Shown piece by piece: positions 22,983 through 33,270 of a stretch of DNA of 64,000 bases (position 1 is the stretch's first letter; each line of letters opens with the position of its first letter). A model generated the notes under the pieces. The model ran no database searches. It worked only from the letters and a program-made list of their open reading frames with translations, and was not told the origin of the DNA. The translations under genes and the position numbers were made by a program. Origin of the DNA: Dugong dugon. Taxonomy: Eukaryota; Chordata; Mammalia; Sirenia; Dugongidae. The stretch is taken from positions 113,686,650 to 113,750,649 of the forward strand of contig CM057469.1 of assembly GCA_030035585.1 (NCBI GenBank). The letters are read 5' to 3'.

Positions 22983-23130
22983 AGACCAAACTCATTGCTC
23001 TTGAGTCGATCCCGACTCATAGTGACCATATAGGACAGAGTAGAATGGTCCCCATGGTTGCAAGGAGAAAACAGTGGATTTGAACTGCCAGCCTCTTGGT
23101 TAGTAGCCTGAGCTCTTAACCACTGTGCAT
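22983..23130 (-). mobile_element. AfroSINE, short form, antisense
   Basis: 'cagaccaaactcattgctct', 'gagtcgatcccgactcatag', 'accatataggacagagtaga', 'ggatttgaactgccagcctc' (B box complement) and 'gctcttaaccactgtgca' (A box complement). The tail is short and the middle diverged. Confidence 0.9.
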
Positions 23131-23379
23131 TAAGTGTTCATTTTTTCCAATGCATATCCAATTTAATTATTTGTAACAAAGATGTGTTACAATGAGATCA
23201 TTTCAATACTTAGAGGTTGAATGTAAATAATAGTATACTAATTCCTACGTTTTGCCATTTTAAGTTAATTATAGCTTGTAGTGAGGCAGTGAGACTGATT
23301 AAAAGCCAGATATGACATATCTAGTATACCTGAAGACATCCAAGACAAAGACAACTGCAGAATTCTAGATGTGACGAAG

Positions 23380-23830
23380 CCTAGATTAGGGTGCAGGTGG
23401 TGGAAATGGAAAACTATGGAGGATTAGGAGAAGAAAGACACAATAGGACGTGCTGACTGATCTCACCCAGGAGCTAAAGGATCCAGACAAATCAAGATGT
23501 TAGTAAGTTGCTAACGCTGCGAGGTGGGGGAGGATAGGGTACACTAGAGAAAGACAAAGACACAGTTTGATAAAATTAGCAAAATAAGAAAGTTAGGAAA
23601 TATCGCTGGACCCAAAGAGTAATGGTGAATTTTTTGTTTGTAGGGACTCTTGGATATCTAACTAAGGGAGGGAGCTGTGTATGAAATATAAATTTGAAAC
23701 GGAGGTGAGTGATCGTGGTTGGAAATATAGATTGGGGAGTTGTTTGACACAGAAATAATGGTTGAAACCATAAAAGTAAATGAACTCTGCAAGGGAGTGA
23801 TCATAAAGGATAAGGAGTTTTATTTTAAAG
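23380..23830 (+). repeat. Ancient interspersed repeat, family not resolved
   Basis: A sequence style familiar from widespread mammalian ancestral repeats: 'cttggatatctaactaaggg', 'gaaatatagattggggagtt', 'gtgatcataaaggataagga'. Related copies elsewhere read 'gttggatatacgagtctgg..ggagatataaatttgggagtcatcagc'. I cannot name the family without a library search. Confidence 0.4.
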
Positions 23831-24490
23831 CGCCTATTTTCCTTTAAAGAATCCTCTGTGACTTACTCATCCACATCAGTGTGGCAAACTCTGATTGTAA
23901 ACATGCCATTCCTCCTCCACCTTTGTATGGATGTTCTAAGTGGGTCAGAGTAGCCGAATCCGTAAATTTATCTATCCCCAACATATTTAATCTCAGTTCT
24001 GGAGAAAGTAAATAAAAAAAAAAAAACCTCAGAAATACACAGTCTGTCCTTATATACAATCAGCTTTCAAATATGTGATAGTCTGATCATTATAAAAAAA
24101 TTGTAGTAAAATTTTGATGATTGATTTTCCTAGTTTCACTAACTATGTCTTGGAATAGCCACTTATTAATTCAAACCAATTAATACTATATATTATTGAT
24201 AAATATTATAATAACTATTATTGCTAAGTGTGATGTAATTAATAAATACATGTTAGTAAGTTTTTAATTGTGTCAGTCTTTAAAGTTACCTTCATCATAG
24301 TGACTTCATAAAATAAATCTTGTGATTACAAAGAATTTTACATGCTCATTATAAAATATTTTGAAAATCAAGACAATTTTAAATTTAAAAATGAAAATAA
24401 TATATGTTCTTTCTTAGATAAAATAGCAAATATGTAATACTTTGATAACTATGTACCTTAAATATCTACTATTACATATAAATAATGAAG
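23831..24490. other. Unassigned, very AT-rich sequence
   Basis: No gene or named repeat. There is an A12 run near 24013 and long AT-only stretches around 24180-24260. Confidence 0.45.
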
Positions 24491-24930
24491 ATAATTTATG
24501 CATCCCCTACCCTGCTTTATTCTTTTTTCACCAATGCCATTAAATATCCTTCATATAAATAATTTTTAATAGGTATTTAATACTCCATTGAACAGCTAAC
24601 TATGATTCATTTGAACAAGCTCTTATTTTTTAGTTATAGGCTATTTCCAAATATCTGTTACTCTAAATGGAAACCCTGGTGGTGTAGTGGTTAAGTGCTA
24701 CAGCTGCTAACCAAAAGTTCTGCAGTTCAAATTCACCAGGCGCTCCTTGGAAACTCTATGAGGCAGTTCTACCCTGTCCTATAGGGTCGCTATGAGTCAG
24801 AATCGCTCAACAGCAACGAGGTTTTTTTGGGGGGGAGGGGGAGGGGTATTACTCTAAATAATGCTTAGATGAGAAACTTTGTATATAAAATCTGGTCAGT
24901 TTTTTCTTTGCATACATTCCTAGATTAGAA
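24491..24930 (-). mobile_element. Old L1M 3' fragment, antisense, split by an AfroSINE
   Basis: 'ggtatttaatactccattga', 'gattcatttgaacaagctct', 'ggctatttccaaatatctgt' and 'gcatacattcctagattaga' fit the inverted 3' end of an old L1 ('aatattccattgtatgg..atttattta..ggttgtttccag..ataaattcctagaagtgg'). Diverged. The AfroSINE at 24669-24848 interrupts it. Confidence 0.5.
24669..24848 (+). mobile_element. AfroSINE, short form, with G-rich tail
   Basis: It contains the A-box region 'tggtgtagtgg', 'gcagttcaaattcacc' (B box), 'gcgctccttggaaactctat', 'ctgtcctatagggtcgctat' and 'aatcgctcaacagcaacgag'. It is bracketed by an 11-base perfect target-site duplication, TTACTCTAAAT, at 24658-24668 and 24849-24859. 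The tail has changed into T7, G7 A G5 A G4. Confidence 0.96.
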
Positions 24931-25071
24931 TGTATTTTAAGTCTCTTGGTCCATATTATTGCTATCATGTAAGCTAATTCCAGATCTTAGAAATGTTTGT
25001 AAAGTTATTACAAGTGATTTGTTTTTACCCATGGCTTTAAAAGGCAGATTTCTTTAATACCTACAATTAAG

Positions 25072-25237
25072 TGGAGCCCTGGTGATGCCCTGGTTAGGAG
25101 CCCAGCTGCTAACCAAAAGCTCATCAGTTTGAATCTACCAGCTGCTCCTTGGAAACCCTATGGGGCAATTCTACTCTGTCCTATAGGGTCGCTAGGAGTC
25201 AGAATCAACTCGAGTGTAACAGGTTTTGTTTTGTTTT
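25072..25237 (+). mobile_element. AfroSINE, short form
   Basis: 'tggagccctggtgatgccct' starts the copy. 'cagtttgaatctaccagctg' covers the B box, then 'ccctatggggcaattctact' and 'ggtcgctaggagtcagaatc', ending 'acaggttttgttttgttt'. No clean target-site duplication was found. Confidence 0.93.
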
Positions 25238-25464
25238 AATAATATCTTACAACCTGACTCTGGTCTCATGGCAGTGTTTCATCAAGAGAAAACATCCTCC
25301 TAGTAACACTATACACACAAGTGACCAATTATGTTGTAATTTAGCTTAAAGGAATCATTTTTGTTTGGCTTGGCATCTATACTGTGTCTGTGGTAACAGA
25401 TCCTGAAGATCAGAACTTTGTGTATATTGGGCAAGTCACTTCGATTTTTATATTGATTTGATTC

Positions 25465-25550
25465 TTTCAAATGTATTGAACACAACTGATTAAATTGTAT
25501 ACTTTAAACATGTGCACTTCAATCATACCTCAGTAAAAATGGGAAAAAAA
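25465..25550 (+). mobile_element. Old L1 3' terminus (short fragment)
   Basis: 'attaaattgtatactttaaa', 'catgtgcacttcaatcatac' and 'ctcagtaaaaatgggaaaaa' match the pattern 'attgtacactttaaa..gtgaattttatggtatgtgaattatatctcaataaagc' at the 3' end of old L1s, followed by an A-rich tail. Confidence 0.6.
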
Positions 25551-25691
25551 CAAAAAAAGCCTAAGAAGACCTATAATGAAAACACATGTGGGTGGCTAAA
25601 TGCTCCTAACATGTGCAAACATTTATGAGGTGAGACGTACTATGTCTCTGTTAAAAAAGAAAAAGAAAAAAAAAACATTACCTCAAATTTT

Positions 25692-25895
25692 GGGGTCCCT
25701 GGGTGGCACAAACAGTTAAATGCTTGACTGCTAACTGAAAGACGGTGTTGGACCCACCCAGAGGTGCCTCAGAAGTCAGGGCTGGCGATCTGCTTCTGAA
25801 AGATCATGTCCTTGAAAGCCCTATGGAGAAGTTCTATGCTGTACACATGGGGTCGCCATGAGACAGAATTGACTCGATGACAACTAACAACAAAA
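25692..25895 (+). mobile_element. AfroSINE, long form
   Basis: 'ggggtccctgggtggcacaa' opens it. The long-form block is 'acccagaggtgcctcagaag', 'ctggcgatctgcttctgaaa', 'ctatggagaagttctatgct' and 'gtacacatggggtcgccatg'. The tail is 'gactcgatgacaactaacaa', an AAC type as in the RTE. Confidence 0.94.
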
Positions 25896-26855
25896 ACATC
25901 TTAAACTGTAAAGTAAAAGGTAAATAGTAGTCACAAAATGTAACTGAAATTGTTAGGCTCTCCAGTTCCAGTTTGAACATATAGGAAAGAAGAGGAACTT
26001 TCTGACTGAAAAGTGTTATTTATTTTGATTCAGATTTAGAATAGTATTATTAAGCTTCAATTATTTGGGACAAAAAAATAAATAAGGTAATAGAATGAAA
26101 TAAAAACAATATCAGGGCTGGCCTGAAATTAAGGGAATATTTTCTAGGAAAAAAAGGACAGTAAGAGAAGAAATGGAAAATCTGTCCAGTCACTTGACAA
26201 CTTGTACATTTATTTAGGTATATGTTTGTTTATCCAGCCTTACACTACCAAAAACTCACTCTGGGAAGATCACCCTGGTAGAGCAGCACCTTGTTTACAA
26301 TATAACTTAAATCATGACAAGAAAAATAAGTTTCAATAAAAGCCATCAGGAAATCAATAATGATTATGGGTGAGAAACCCTTTGAAAATATTCTGAATTG
26401 GTTAATTATGTGATCTGAAATCTGCAGGAGAGAATTTAAGTTCATATTGTCATTTAGCGATGTTTCTGAATTTCTAAAGCGTCACAGAATCTTTTAAATC
26501 ACTGGAGATATTATGTTTTTATTTTTCCTCTTGGTACTGAAGAAAAGAGTAAATGGCACAAGGTTGGGGAGAAGCTAAGAAATAACAGGCAGGGATGAGA
26601 ATGTCATGAAGACTCTCTCCTCTGCGTGGGTTTTCCAGGAGTTAAATTTGAGGGGGAAAAGATGGAAATTATTAAGGAACTAACTGGTCAGAAACTGTAT
26701 TTGGATCTAGTTTCTTTGTTTTGAGTTATAATGATAGGCGGTAAAATAAAATTTAAAAAAATCGAAAATTTGAAAGATTTTATTTGAAGTTATATTTGAA
26801 ATTATTTGGAAAAAAATGAAAAAAATGAAGTAAAAAATCTAAACATTAATTCTTC
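25896..26855. other. Unassigned sequence
   Basis: Nearly 1 kb with no recognised repeat. The minus-strand frame at 26245-26445 (66 codons) is unremarkable. Confidence 0.45.
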
Positions 26856-27032
26856 CTTGTCAGTATATATTCACTATGTGACTTTGATCTAATCACTTAC
26901 CTTCTGAGTTCCAATTTCATCCTAAGTGAAAGACTTCATAATACCTAATCAGATTTTATGAGGTTGAAATAAACTAACAAGTGCATATAAGAGCCTGTTG
27001 GCACATTGCAATTGCTCAATAAATATTAGCTT
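26856..27032 (+). repeat. MIR (ancient SINE), sense
   Basis: 'actatgtgactttgatctaa' and 'tcacttaccttctgagttcc' follow the MIR core ('gtgaccttgggcaagtcacttaacctctctgag'). They are followed by 'atgaggttgaaataa' and the end 'gcaattgctcaataaatatt', the conserved CORE and 3' tail of MIR. Confidence 0.75.
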
Positions 27033-27235
27033 ACTTCTTTCTTGTTTTGTCACGGTCTTCAATCATACTTACACCCGTATTTCCAACTGCCTACATCAGG
27101 GCATTTTTTAGCATGCTATCTTCTTTCTCAACTTCATTTTTCATGTTTTCAACAGTCATTTCATTTCATGTTTACTTGTAAAGAAAATAATGGTGATGAC
27201 GTTGATGATAATTAACAGTTTATAAATACTTAATA

Positions 27236-27438
27236 GAAGTCCCTGGAAGGTGCAAAAAATTAATGCACTCAGCTGCTAACCGAAAGGTTGTGATTTGAAT
27301 CCACTCAGAGGCAACTCGGAAGAAAGACCTGGTGATCTAGGATCAACTTGTGACAAATCAGCCATTGGAAACCCTATGAAGCACAGTTCTGCTGTAACAC
27401 ATCAGGAATCGCCATGAGTCAGAATCTGCTAGAAGGTA
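27236..27438 (+). mobile_element. AfroSINE, long form
   Basis: 'gaagtccctggaaggtgcaa', 'gtgatttgaatccactcaga' (B box), 'ggaagaaagacctggtgatc', 'ctatgaagcacagttctgct' and 'aatcgccatgagtcagaatc'. It sits at the edge of the MIR that follows. Confidence 0.92.
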
Positions 27439-27662
27439 ATTTTTTTTAAGAATATACATGAGAGACTGTGCTAAATGCTTTACATACATTTTACTTAATT
27501 CAGATTACTATCCCATATGGTAAAATCTACAATGATCCAAATTTATATATAAGAAAATAAAGGTTCAGAGATGTTAAGTACTTTGTCCAAGGTTACATAG
27601 CTAGTAAGTAGCACAACTGAGAGTCAAATCCTCCTCCTCTTGATTATAGAACCCAAGGTTTT
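27439..27662 (-). repeat. MIR (MIRb-like), antisense
   Basis: Very recognisable inverted MIR: 'actgtgctaaatgctttaca', 'aaaataaaggttcagagatg', 'ttaagtactttgtccaaggt', 'tacatagctagtaagtagca' and 'gagtcaaatcctcctcc'. Confidence 0.88.
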
Positions 27663-27843
27663 GTCCAAATCAGAATGGAACGTGTTTTCCCAGGTCCCGC
27701 GGAGGCAAAGGGAAGAATGTAACTAAGGGCTAATCTTTATGTTTGGACATGAGTTGTTAAAGTTGGTCTGAGAAAAATTGTTTTAATTTTCATTTTCCCT
27801 TCCATTCAAAGGACCCCTTAGTATAATAAGTTCTGTTACTATA

Positions 27844-28004
27844 AACAAACAAAAAAAAAAACCAAACCTGTTGCCATCGAGTCGATTCCAACCCATAGCA
27901 ATCCTATTGCCCCATAGGGTTTCCAAGGAGCTCCTGGTGGATTCAAACTGCTGACCTTTTGGTTAGCATCCATAGCTCTTAACCACTACACCATTAGGGT
28001 TTCC
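27844..28004 (-). mobile_element. AfroSINE, short form, antisense, with target-site duplication
   Basis: 'aaaccaaacctgttgccatc', 'gagtcgattccaacccatag', 'tttccaaggagctcctggtg' and 'gctcttaaccactacaccat'. The 12-base perfect duplication TCTGTTACTATA lies at 27832-27843 and 28005-28016. Confidence 0.97.
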
Positions 28005-28016
28005 TCTGTTACTATA

Positions 28017-28607
28017 GTTAATCAAAATACTTCACAATATCACAAAATTAGATAATTCTTTCTATGTCATGTGTAGGTAGGCCAAAAGTTAAGTTGGGAT
28101 CATTCCGTCACTGTTGAATTCAAAAGTTAAGCATTTATAAGAATGGAAGTATAAGCAAAAATTTGGGAATTTTCAATTAATTTTAGTAGTACTTAAATTT
28201 ACAGTTTCAAAAGAGTCATAAAAATCAGCTAATTAACATACAAGAAGTGCCTAATCATATTTGCTTACTATTATTCAATTTATGTCAGTGCAAGAAATGA
28301 TTTTGGCTGAGTTATCTACAAGTGTATTTTCTACTTGTTTACTCTGTGCAAATTTATAGTAGTTGTTTTTCTACTTCTATGATTGTAATCAGTTTATATA
28401 AGAAGGCTTCCTGCAATGTGTTTAACGTACACACCTAAATCAAGAAGGATAAATTATTGAACAGGGAGAAATAATATTCTACTATTCTTAACGACAATGT
28501 AAAAGAATTTCAGCTTGTAGAAACTTATTCTGATTTTGTTACCTTAAGTGTCTTTGCAAATTAGTTTTGGAATTCATTTCCGTTTTCCCCACGCTACCTT
28601 CCTCCCT
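28017..28607. other. Unassigned AT-rich sequence
   Basis: No gene or recognised element in about 590 bases. Confidence 0.45.
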
Positions 28608-29006
28608 ACTGAAGAAGAATTGATGCCTTTGAATTATGGTGTTGGCAATGATATTGAATACACCATAGACTGCCAGAAGAACAAACAAATCTGTCTTGGA
28701 AAAAGTAAAGCCAGAATGCTCCTTAGAAGCAAGGATGGAGATGGAGAGACTGCGTCTCATGTACTTTGGACATGTTGTTAGGAGGGACCAGTCCCTGGAG
28801 AAGGACATCATGCTTCGTAAAGTGGAGGGTCAGTGAAAAAGAGGAAGACCCTCAACGAGATGGTTTGACACAGTGGCTGCAACAATGGGCTCAAGTGTAG
28901 TAAGGATCGTGAGGACAGGGCAGGACCAGGCAGTGGCAGTGTTCTGTTCTGCTGTAAGTAGGGTCGCTGTGAGTCAGAACTGACTCAATGGCACCTAACA
29001 AAACAA
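28608..29006 (+). mobile_element. RTE (BovB-like) 3' end, 5'-truncated
   Basis: It begins inside the C-terminal coding region ('tgaagaagaattgatgcctt', 'aacaaacaaatctgtcttgg') and continues with 'ggacatcatgcttcgtaaag', 'aaaaagaggaagaccctcaa' and 'gtggctgcaacaatgggctc'. It ends with the complete 3' tail 'gggtcgctgtgagtcagaac' and 'gactcaatggcacctaacaa'. It shows the tail that is missing from the 3.1-kb copy. The open frames on both strands at 28539-28811 belong to it. Confidence 0.93.
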
Positions 29007-30369
29007 CTGCCTCTCTCCTATCCCCAGAGAAGCCAGAATGTCACTCTCTATTTGAAATGGTATTAATATGTATTGAGTTGTGAAATGCTACGATCAATTT
29101 CTTCTCTCAATTATACCTAGAATAACATCCAGAAGTCTATGAAGCTTCGCTATTAAGGAATGGATACTCTTTGAATGAGATGATATTCTTGAATTTGACA
29201 ATGACCATGGGAGATGTTAAGAGCTAGTGGATGGACTTAAAGGGCTAAACCCAGACAGCCTTTCTGAAGTTGATCTGGGAATATTTCAGAAATTCATCCT
29301 GAATTTAATAATCAGTTATTCCAGGATACTTATTTTTCTCTTCAGGAGATAAGCCTGTCTGTCCAACTTGTTCCAGTTTACATACTTATTTTGCATGTAT
29401 TAACTACAATACTGGCAATAAAGTGCATAACTTCTCCCCCTCAATAAGAAGAAAAGGAATTTGGGTACCATTACGGGAGCCAGATCACCTTGAGTCCTCT
29501 GTAATGTAAATAATCTGCACTGAAATATTTTTGTAGCATTTTTCCCAAGGATATTTACCACACTACAGTGTTAATTATGAAACTGAGAAACAGAGAAGAA
29601 AATTTTAAGGGACGACGTGAGGAAAATAAATGCTCCCACATGATTGTTGACAACAGATGGGAAGTCAATGAGGTAGAGAGATACAGACATTTTATCTTCA
29701 AATGACAGCCGTTTCTGAAAGGGAAGCTCTCAAAGCAGGAACACAAGATTGCATTAGGAGTTCTAGTCAGGTGTCAGAGAGAGCAAGACTCACAGGAGAA
29801 AGGAAAACTTACTCACTTAACTTACTTTATAACTGAAGCATTTTGCTGCCCCGAAGTTCTCAAATACTAATCTGAAATTAGTAAGCCATCAGTGGGCTAT
29901 TTTTTATTGTAAAATAATGGCAATTTACAACAATATCCATTTTCTTTGTAATTAATTAATTATATTTTATAATTTATTAGGCTTCAATTGCATATCAAGT
30001 CATCCAGCTAGATAATTTTGATCCTGTCATTTCCAATTAATCATGCCTGTTTGCTGGAGACGGTTATTCTTGAAAACTGTCATGAAAATATTAGTTTTCT
30101 AATAGAACATTTCCCATGTAGTGAAATAGATTATCTTATTTGGAAGCATATATTTGTATACATCATACAACTGATTTCTTTTTCAACTAATAGGTTGTCT
30201 GTATTTGTAAATTTTTTTTAATAACTCAGGTAATTTCTAAATAAAATTTTATATTTTAAAATGCTGAATCTTGTAAACATGCACAAAGAAGTTACTTTGT
30301 TCCTTGCATGTAAGGAAGAATTCAGGTCACTGTCACATTAGGAAATTCTTGCTTTATTAAATAATTCTC
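29007..30369. other. Unassigned sequence
   Basis: About 1.4 kb without a recognised repeat or gene. The largest frames are 60-70 codons and carry no motif. Confidence 0.45.
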
Positions 30370-30431
30370 GAATTCTTTTATTCATTTATTAAATAAGAAT
30401 TATTGTGTGTCCACTATGTGTCACAAGCCTG

Positions 30432-30480
30432 CTATCTATCTGTCTGTCTGTCTGTCTATCATCTATCTATCTATCTATAT
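30432..30480 (+). repeat. Compound tetranucleotide microsatellite (TATC/TGTC)n
   Basis: The blocks TATC, TGTC x4, TATC, then ATC and further TATC units run for about 49 bases immediately before an AfroSINE. Confidence 0.95.
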
Positions 30481-30482
30481 AC

Positions 30483-30690
30483 CCAGGTGCAAACAGTTAA
30501 TACGTTTGGCTGCTAACCTAAATCTTGGAGGTTCAAGTTCACCCAAAGGTGCCTCAAAAGAAAGGCCTGGAAATCTACTTCCAACAAATCAGCCATTCAA
30601 AATGCACTGGAGCAGATTTTGACTCTGACACACGTAGGGTCACCATAAGTTGGAGTTGACTCAACAACTGGTAATAATAATAATAATAAT
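30483..30690 (+). mobile_element. AfroSINE, long form, with (TAA)n tail
   Basis: The start of the SINE is diverged ('ccaggtgcaaacagttaata'). Then come 'ggaggttcaagttcacccaa' (B box), 'ggtgcctcaaaagaaaggcc', 'actggagcagattttgactc' and 'agggtcaccataagttggag'. The tail expands into TAATAATAATAATAATAAT. Confidence 0.92.
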
Positions 30691-30830
30691 ATTATATGCC
30701 AGGCACTGTGCCTGGCCCTGGAGACATAGTGATAAATAAGCAGATGCGCTTGCTGCCCATATTTTATTTCTACTCCAGAAGATACCTCCTTTAGCTTTTC
30801 TTTTTGCGTCCTTATCACAGTATTCCTTTG

Positions 30831-31714
30831 AATAGCATCAATAGTCGCAAATCATTGTTTCCACTTTGACGGTGAATTTCCTAGTAAGGGAGTATAGGGT
30901 GAAGAAAGCTGGGCTAGCAGCCATTTGTTATTTTAAATTTAGAGAAACACGTAATAACTGAGTTGGCATTGTTTTCTTTTCAGAATCATAGTTTAAATGA
31001 AATACAATGAAAGTGGAAATAGGCTCCCTTTGAGGAAAATTCCATAAGTAATGCAAAAATTGTTCAGACAAAGGCATCCTCTCAGAAGCTGTCATCCATA
31101 AACCCAGTGCTTTGAGGTCAGTGACAGAGCTGTTCTTTCCCTTCTCCCGTATGTCCCAGAGCACAGTCTTAAGTGACTAGCAGGTGCTGAAGTTTCCTGG
31201 ATAGAATGTTGGCTGTCATATGACAAAGTCATGGCGTGATATCAGTGAACTTTGAAATTCCAGCTGCTGGCCCTCACATTCAGAAGACAAGGTCATAAAT
31301 AAACAAAAAGCAAAACACAGAAATCCACACCTGGTTGGATTGTCACAGACTCCTTGACTAGACGTAGTTTCTCTATTTCTTATGAAAACGGGTAAGCGAA
31401 CCAAAAAAGAGAGGATACAGTTGGTGTTGAGATCTAGGTTCTTGCTTCTAGTCATAAATTTGCCATCTCATTGACCATACATCCAGGAAAACGTCACTTT
31501 CAGTTATTGTCTTTAAAAATGCCTTGATAACACTTGAGCTAGGACGGGAATTGATTACTCTGAACTACTTTGAAATCCTCAACTTTTAAGTGCCATATGA
31601 TTACAGCCGCTATTAGTATTCAAGACCCACAATGTCAGGCAAAAGTATAGAAATTTCAGAGTCGTTTGGTAACCTGGAAAAAAAGATGAAAACTGCACTC
31701 TGTACATATAAAAA
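30831..31714. other. Unassigned sequence
   Basis: No recognised repeat. The minus-strand frames at 30928-31164 and 31216-31455 (78 and 79 codons) have no recognisable domain. Confidence 0.45.
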
Positions 31715-32075
31715 CGTCTTCAACATGAAAAAGACAAACACTCCAATAGAAAAATGTAAAAAATATGTAACAATTCATAAAAGATAGCCAATCAACTACC
31801 AATATTCAACTGTGCTAGAACTCAATAAAGTGTAACCTAAAACAAAGGTGTAATCTTTTCACATATGCAATAGAAAAGAATTAAAAAGAATATGTTAGTG
31901 AGGCTGTGGGAAGATGGGCTCACACACATGCTAATTAAAGAAGGCACCATTTGGACATTCCTTATGGGCAATTAAGCATTATTTGTGGTTAAACATTTTA
32001 TCTGGGATTTGGCTTCCACATGGCAATTTGTGCCAATACATTTAACATCTGTCCTTTTCATATCTGATTTGAAAT
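31715..32075 (+). mobile_element. Old L1 ORF2 3' fragment, sense, strongly decayed
   Basis: 'catgaaaaagacaaacactc', 'tatgcaatagaaaagaatta', 'gtgaggctgtgggaagatgg' and 'ctcacacacatgctaatta' follow the order of the L1 ORF2 C-terminal region ('aatgagcaaaag..cagtgttggcgaaggtgtgggg..ggcactctcatacac'). Confidence 0.6.
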
Positions 32076-32764
32076 AATATTAAAATAAGAGAAATTCAGT
32101 ATTAGTGCCAAATAAAAGATGGGGCAAGAATCAACCCTCTCATGTCTTATGAGTGGGAAGTAATTAGGATAAAGCTTTATGAGGTCTTCTGTACTAGGGG
32201 AGACTAACTACTTTTCATATCCATATACTTTTCATATCCATATATTTGGAGTCAGTTGTCTCTTCTATGGTTTAGATGCACAGAGAAATTCCTGCATAGT
32301 CCCAAAGCCCCACGGTCCCAAAGTTATATTCTGAAATAACTAGAAAGGTTAAAGCATTGTGACACTTCTCTTTTCTTAAAAAATCAATGTCTGTGGTGCT
32401 ACTTGTTATCGTTTCCAAGTGACAAACAGGTGATGATGATTCCTTTAAGGACAAATATATAAATCTGAGTGAGGAAGAAGTGAGGGAAGTGGGTCTAGGT
32501 AGAGCCACACTCCTGCACTGCTGAAATACAGAAACTGTCTACAGGGGGCAGAATTTGCAAGGGGACTAGCGTAGAGGAGACAAGGGAGATACAGAAGACG
32601 GTCAGAGTGTGGTTTGCAGCTTTTCCAGAGTTAAGTATTTTTATATTTGGCATTGAAACCTTTTTGGTGACTTAGATTTAATATATATTCCAAAAATATT
32701 TAAAATTAATTATAGAGATATCTTTTTCTTAAATGAGTGAGTTTTAAGTTCTAGACTCCTTTTT

Positions 32765-32767
<3 letters not shown>
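32076..32767. other. Unassigned sequence
   Basis: No named element. A direct duplication of about 20 bases, 'ctacttttcatatccatata' then 'cttttcatatccatatattt', lies at about 32208-32247. Confidence 0.5.
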
Positions 32768-32813
<46 letters not shown>

Positions 32814-32905
32814 CATATGCATATACACACATACATGTATATGTGATATCTCTATATATTTATCTATATATACATATATAATAAATTATATATATATATC
32901 GCATA
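32768..32905 (+). repeat. (TA)20 microsatellite with degenerate AT-repeat flank
   Basis: A perfect TA run of 40 bases (32768-32807) is followed by about 100 bases of degenerate TATA/CACA repeats. It lies directly upstream of an AfroSINE. Confidence 0.97.
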
Positions 32906-32919
32906 TATACACCCATTTA

Positions 32920-33103
32920 GAGTCCCTGGGTGGTGCAATCAGTTAAATGCTTAAACACTAGCCAAAAGAATGGAGGTTCAAACCTACCCAGAGGTATCTC
33001 AGAGGACAGGCCTGGCAATTTGCTTTTAAAAGGTCAGTGTTGAAAACCCTATGGATCAGTTCTACTCCACACAGATGGGGTCACCATGCATCAGAATCAA
33101 CCT
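32920..33103 (+). mobile_element. AfroSINE, long form, with target-site duplication
   Basis: 'gagtccctgggtggtgcaat', 'ggaggttcaaacctacccag' (B box), 'aggtatctcagaggacaggc', 'ctatggatcagttctactcc' and 'ggggtcaccatgcatcagaa'. A perfect 12-base duplication, TACACCCATTTA, is at 32908-32919 and 33104-33115. The copy ends without an A-rich tail. Confidence 0.96.
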
Positions 33104-33125
33104 TACACCCATTTAACAATTAACA

Positions 33126-33270
33126 ACAACATAAACCCGTTTAATCCTCACACACAACTTTTGGGTGTTTTTTTTTTTTTTTTTAGCTTCATTTTACAGA
33201 TAAGGAAATGGAGACCCAAAGAGACCAAATTGAAGAAAGTGAAAAAGCAAAGCCTAAATCCCAGTTCTTG
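33126..33270 (-). repeat. MIR, antisense
   Basis: 'aacccgtttaatcctcacac' and, after a T16 run (33169-33184), 'cattttacagataaggaaat' and 'ggagacccaaagagacca' match the inverted MIR ('tttaatcctcacaacaaccc..cattttacagatgaggaaactgaggc'). Confidence 0.78.

Larger units (their letters stand above)
30370..30830 (-). repeat. L2-like 3' fragment, antisense, split by microsatellite and AfroSINE
   Basis: The left part is 'attattgtgtgtccactatg' (30398-30431). The right part is 'atatgccaggcactgtgcct' and 'ggccctggagacatagtgat' (30693-30740). Together they resemble 'tattgagcacctactatgtgccaggcactgtgc..ggagatacagtgatgaata', the inverted L2 3' end. Confidence 0.65.
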
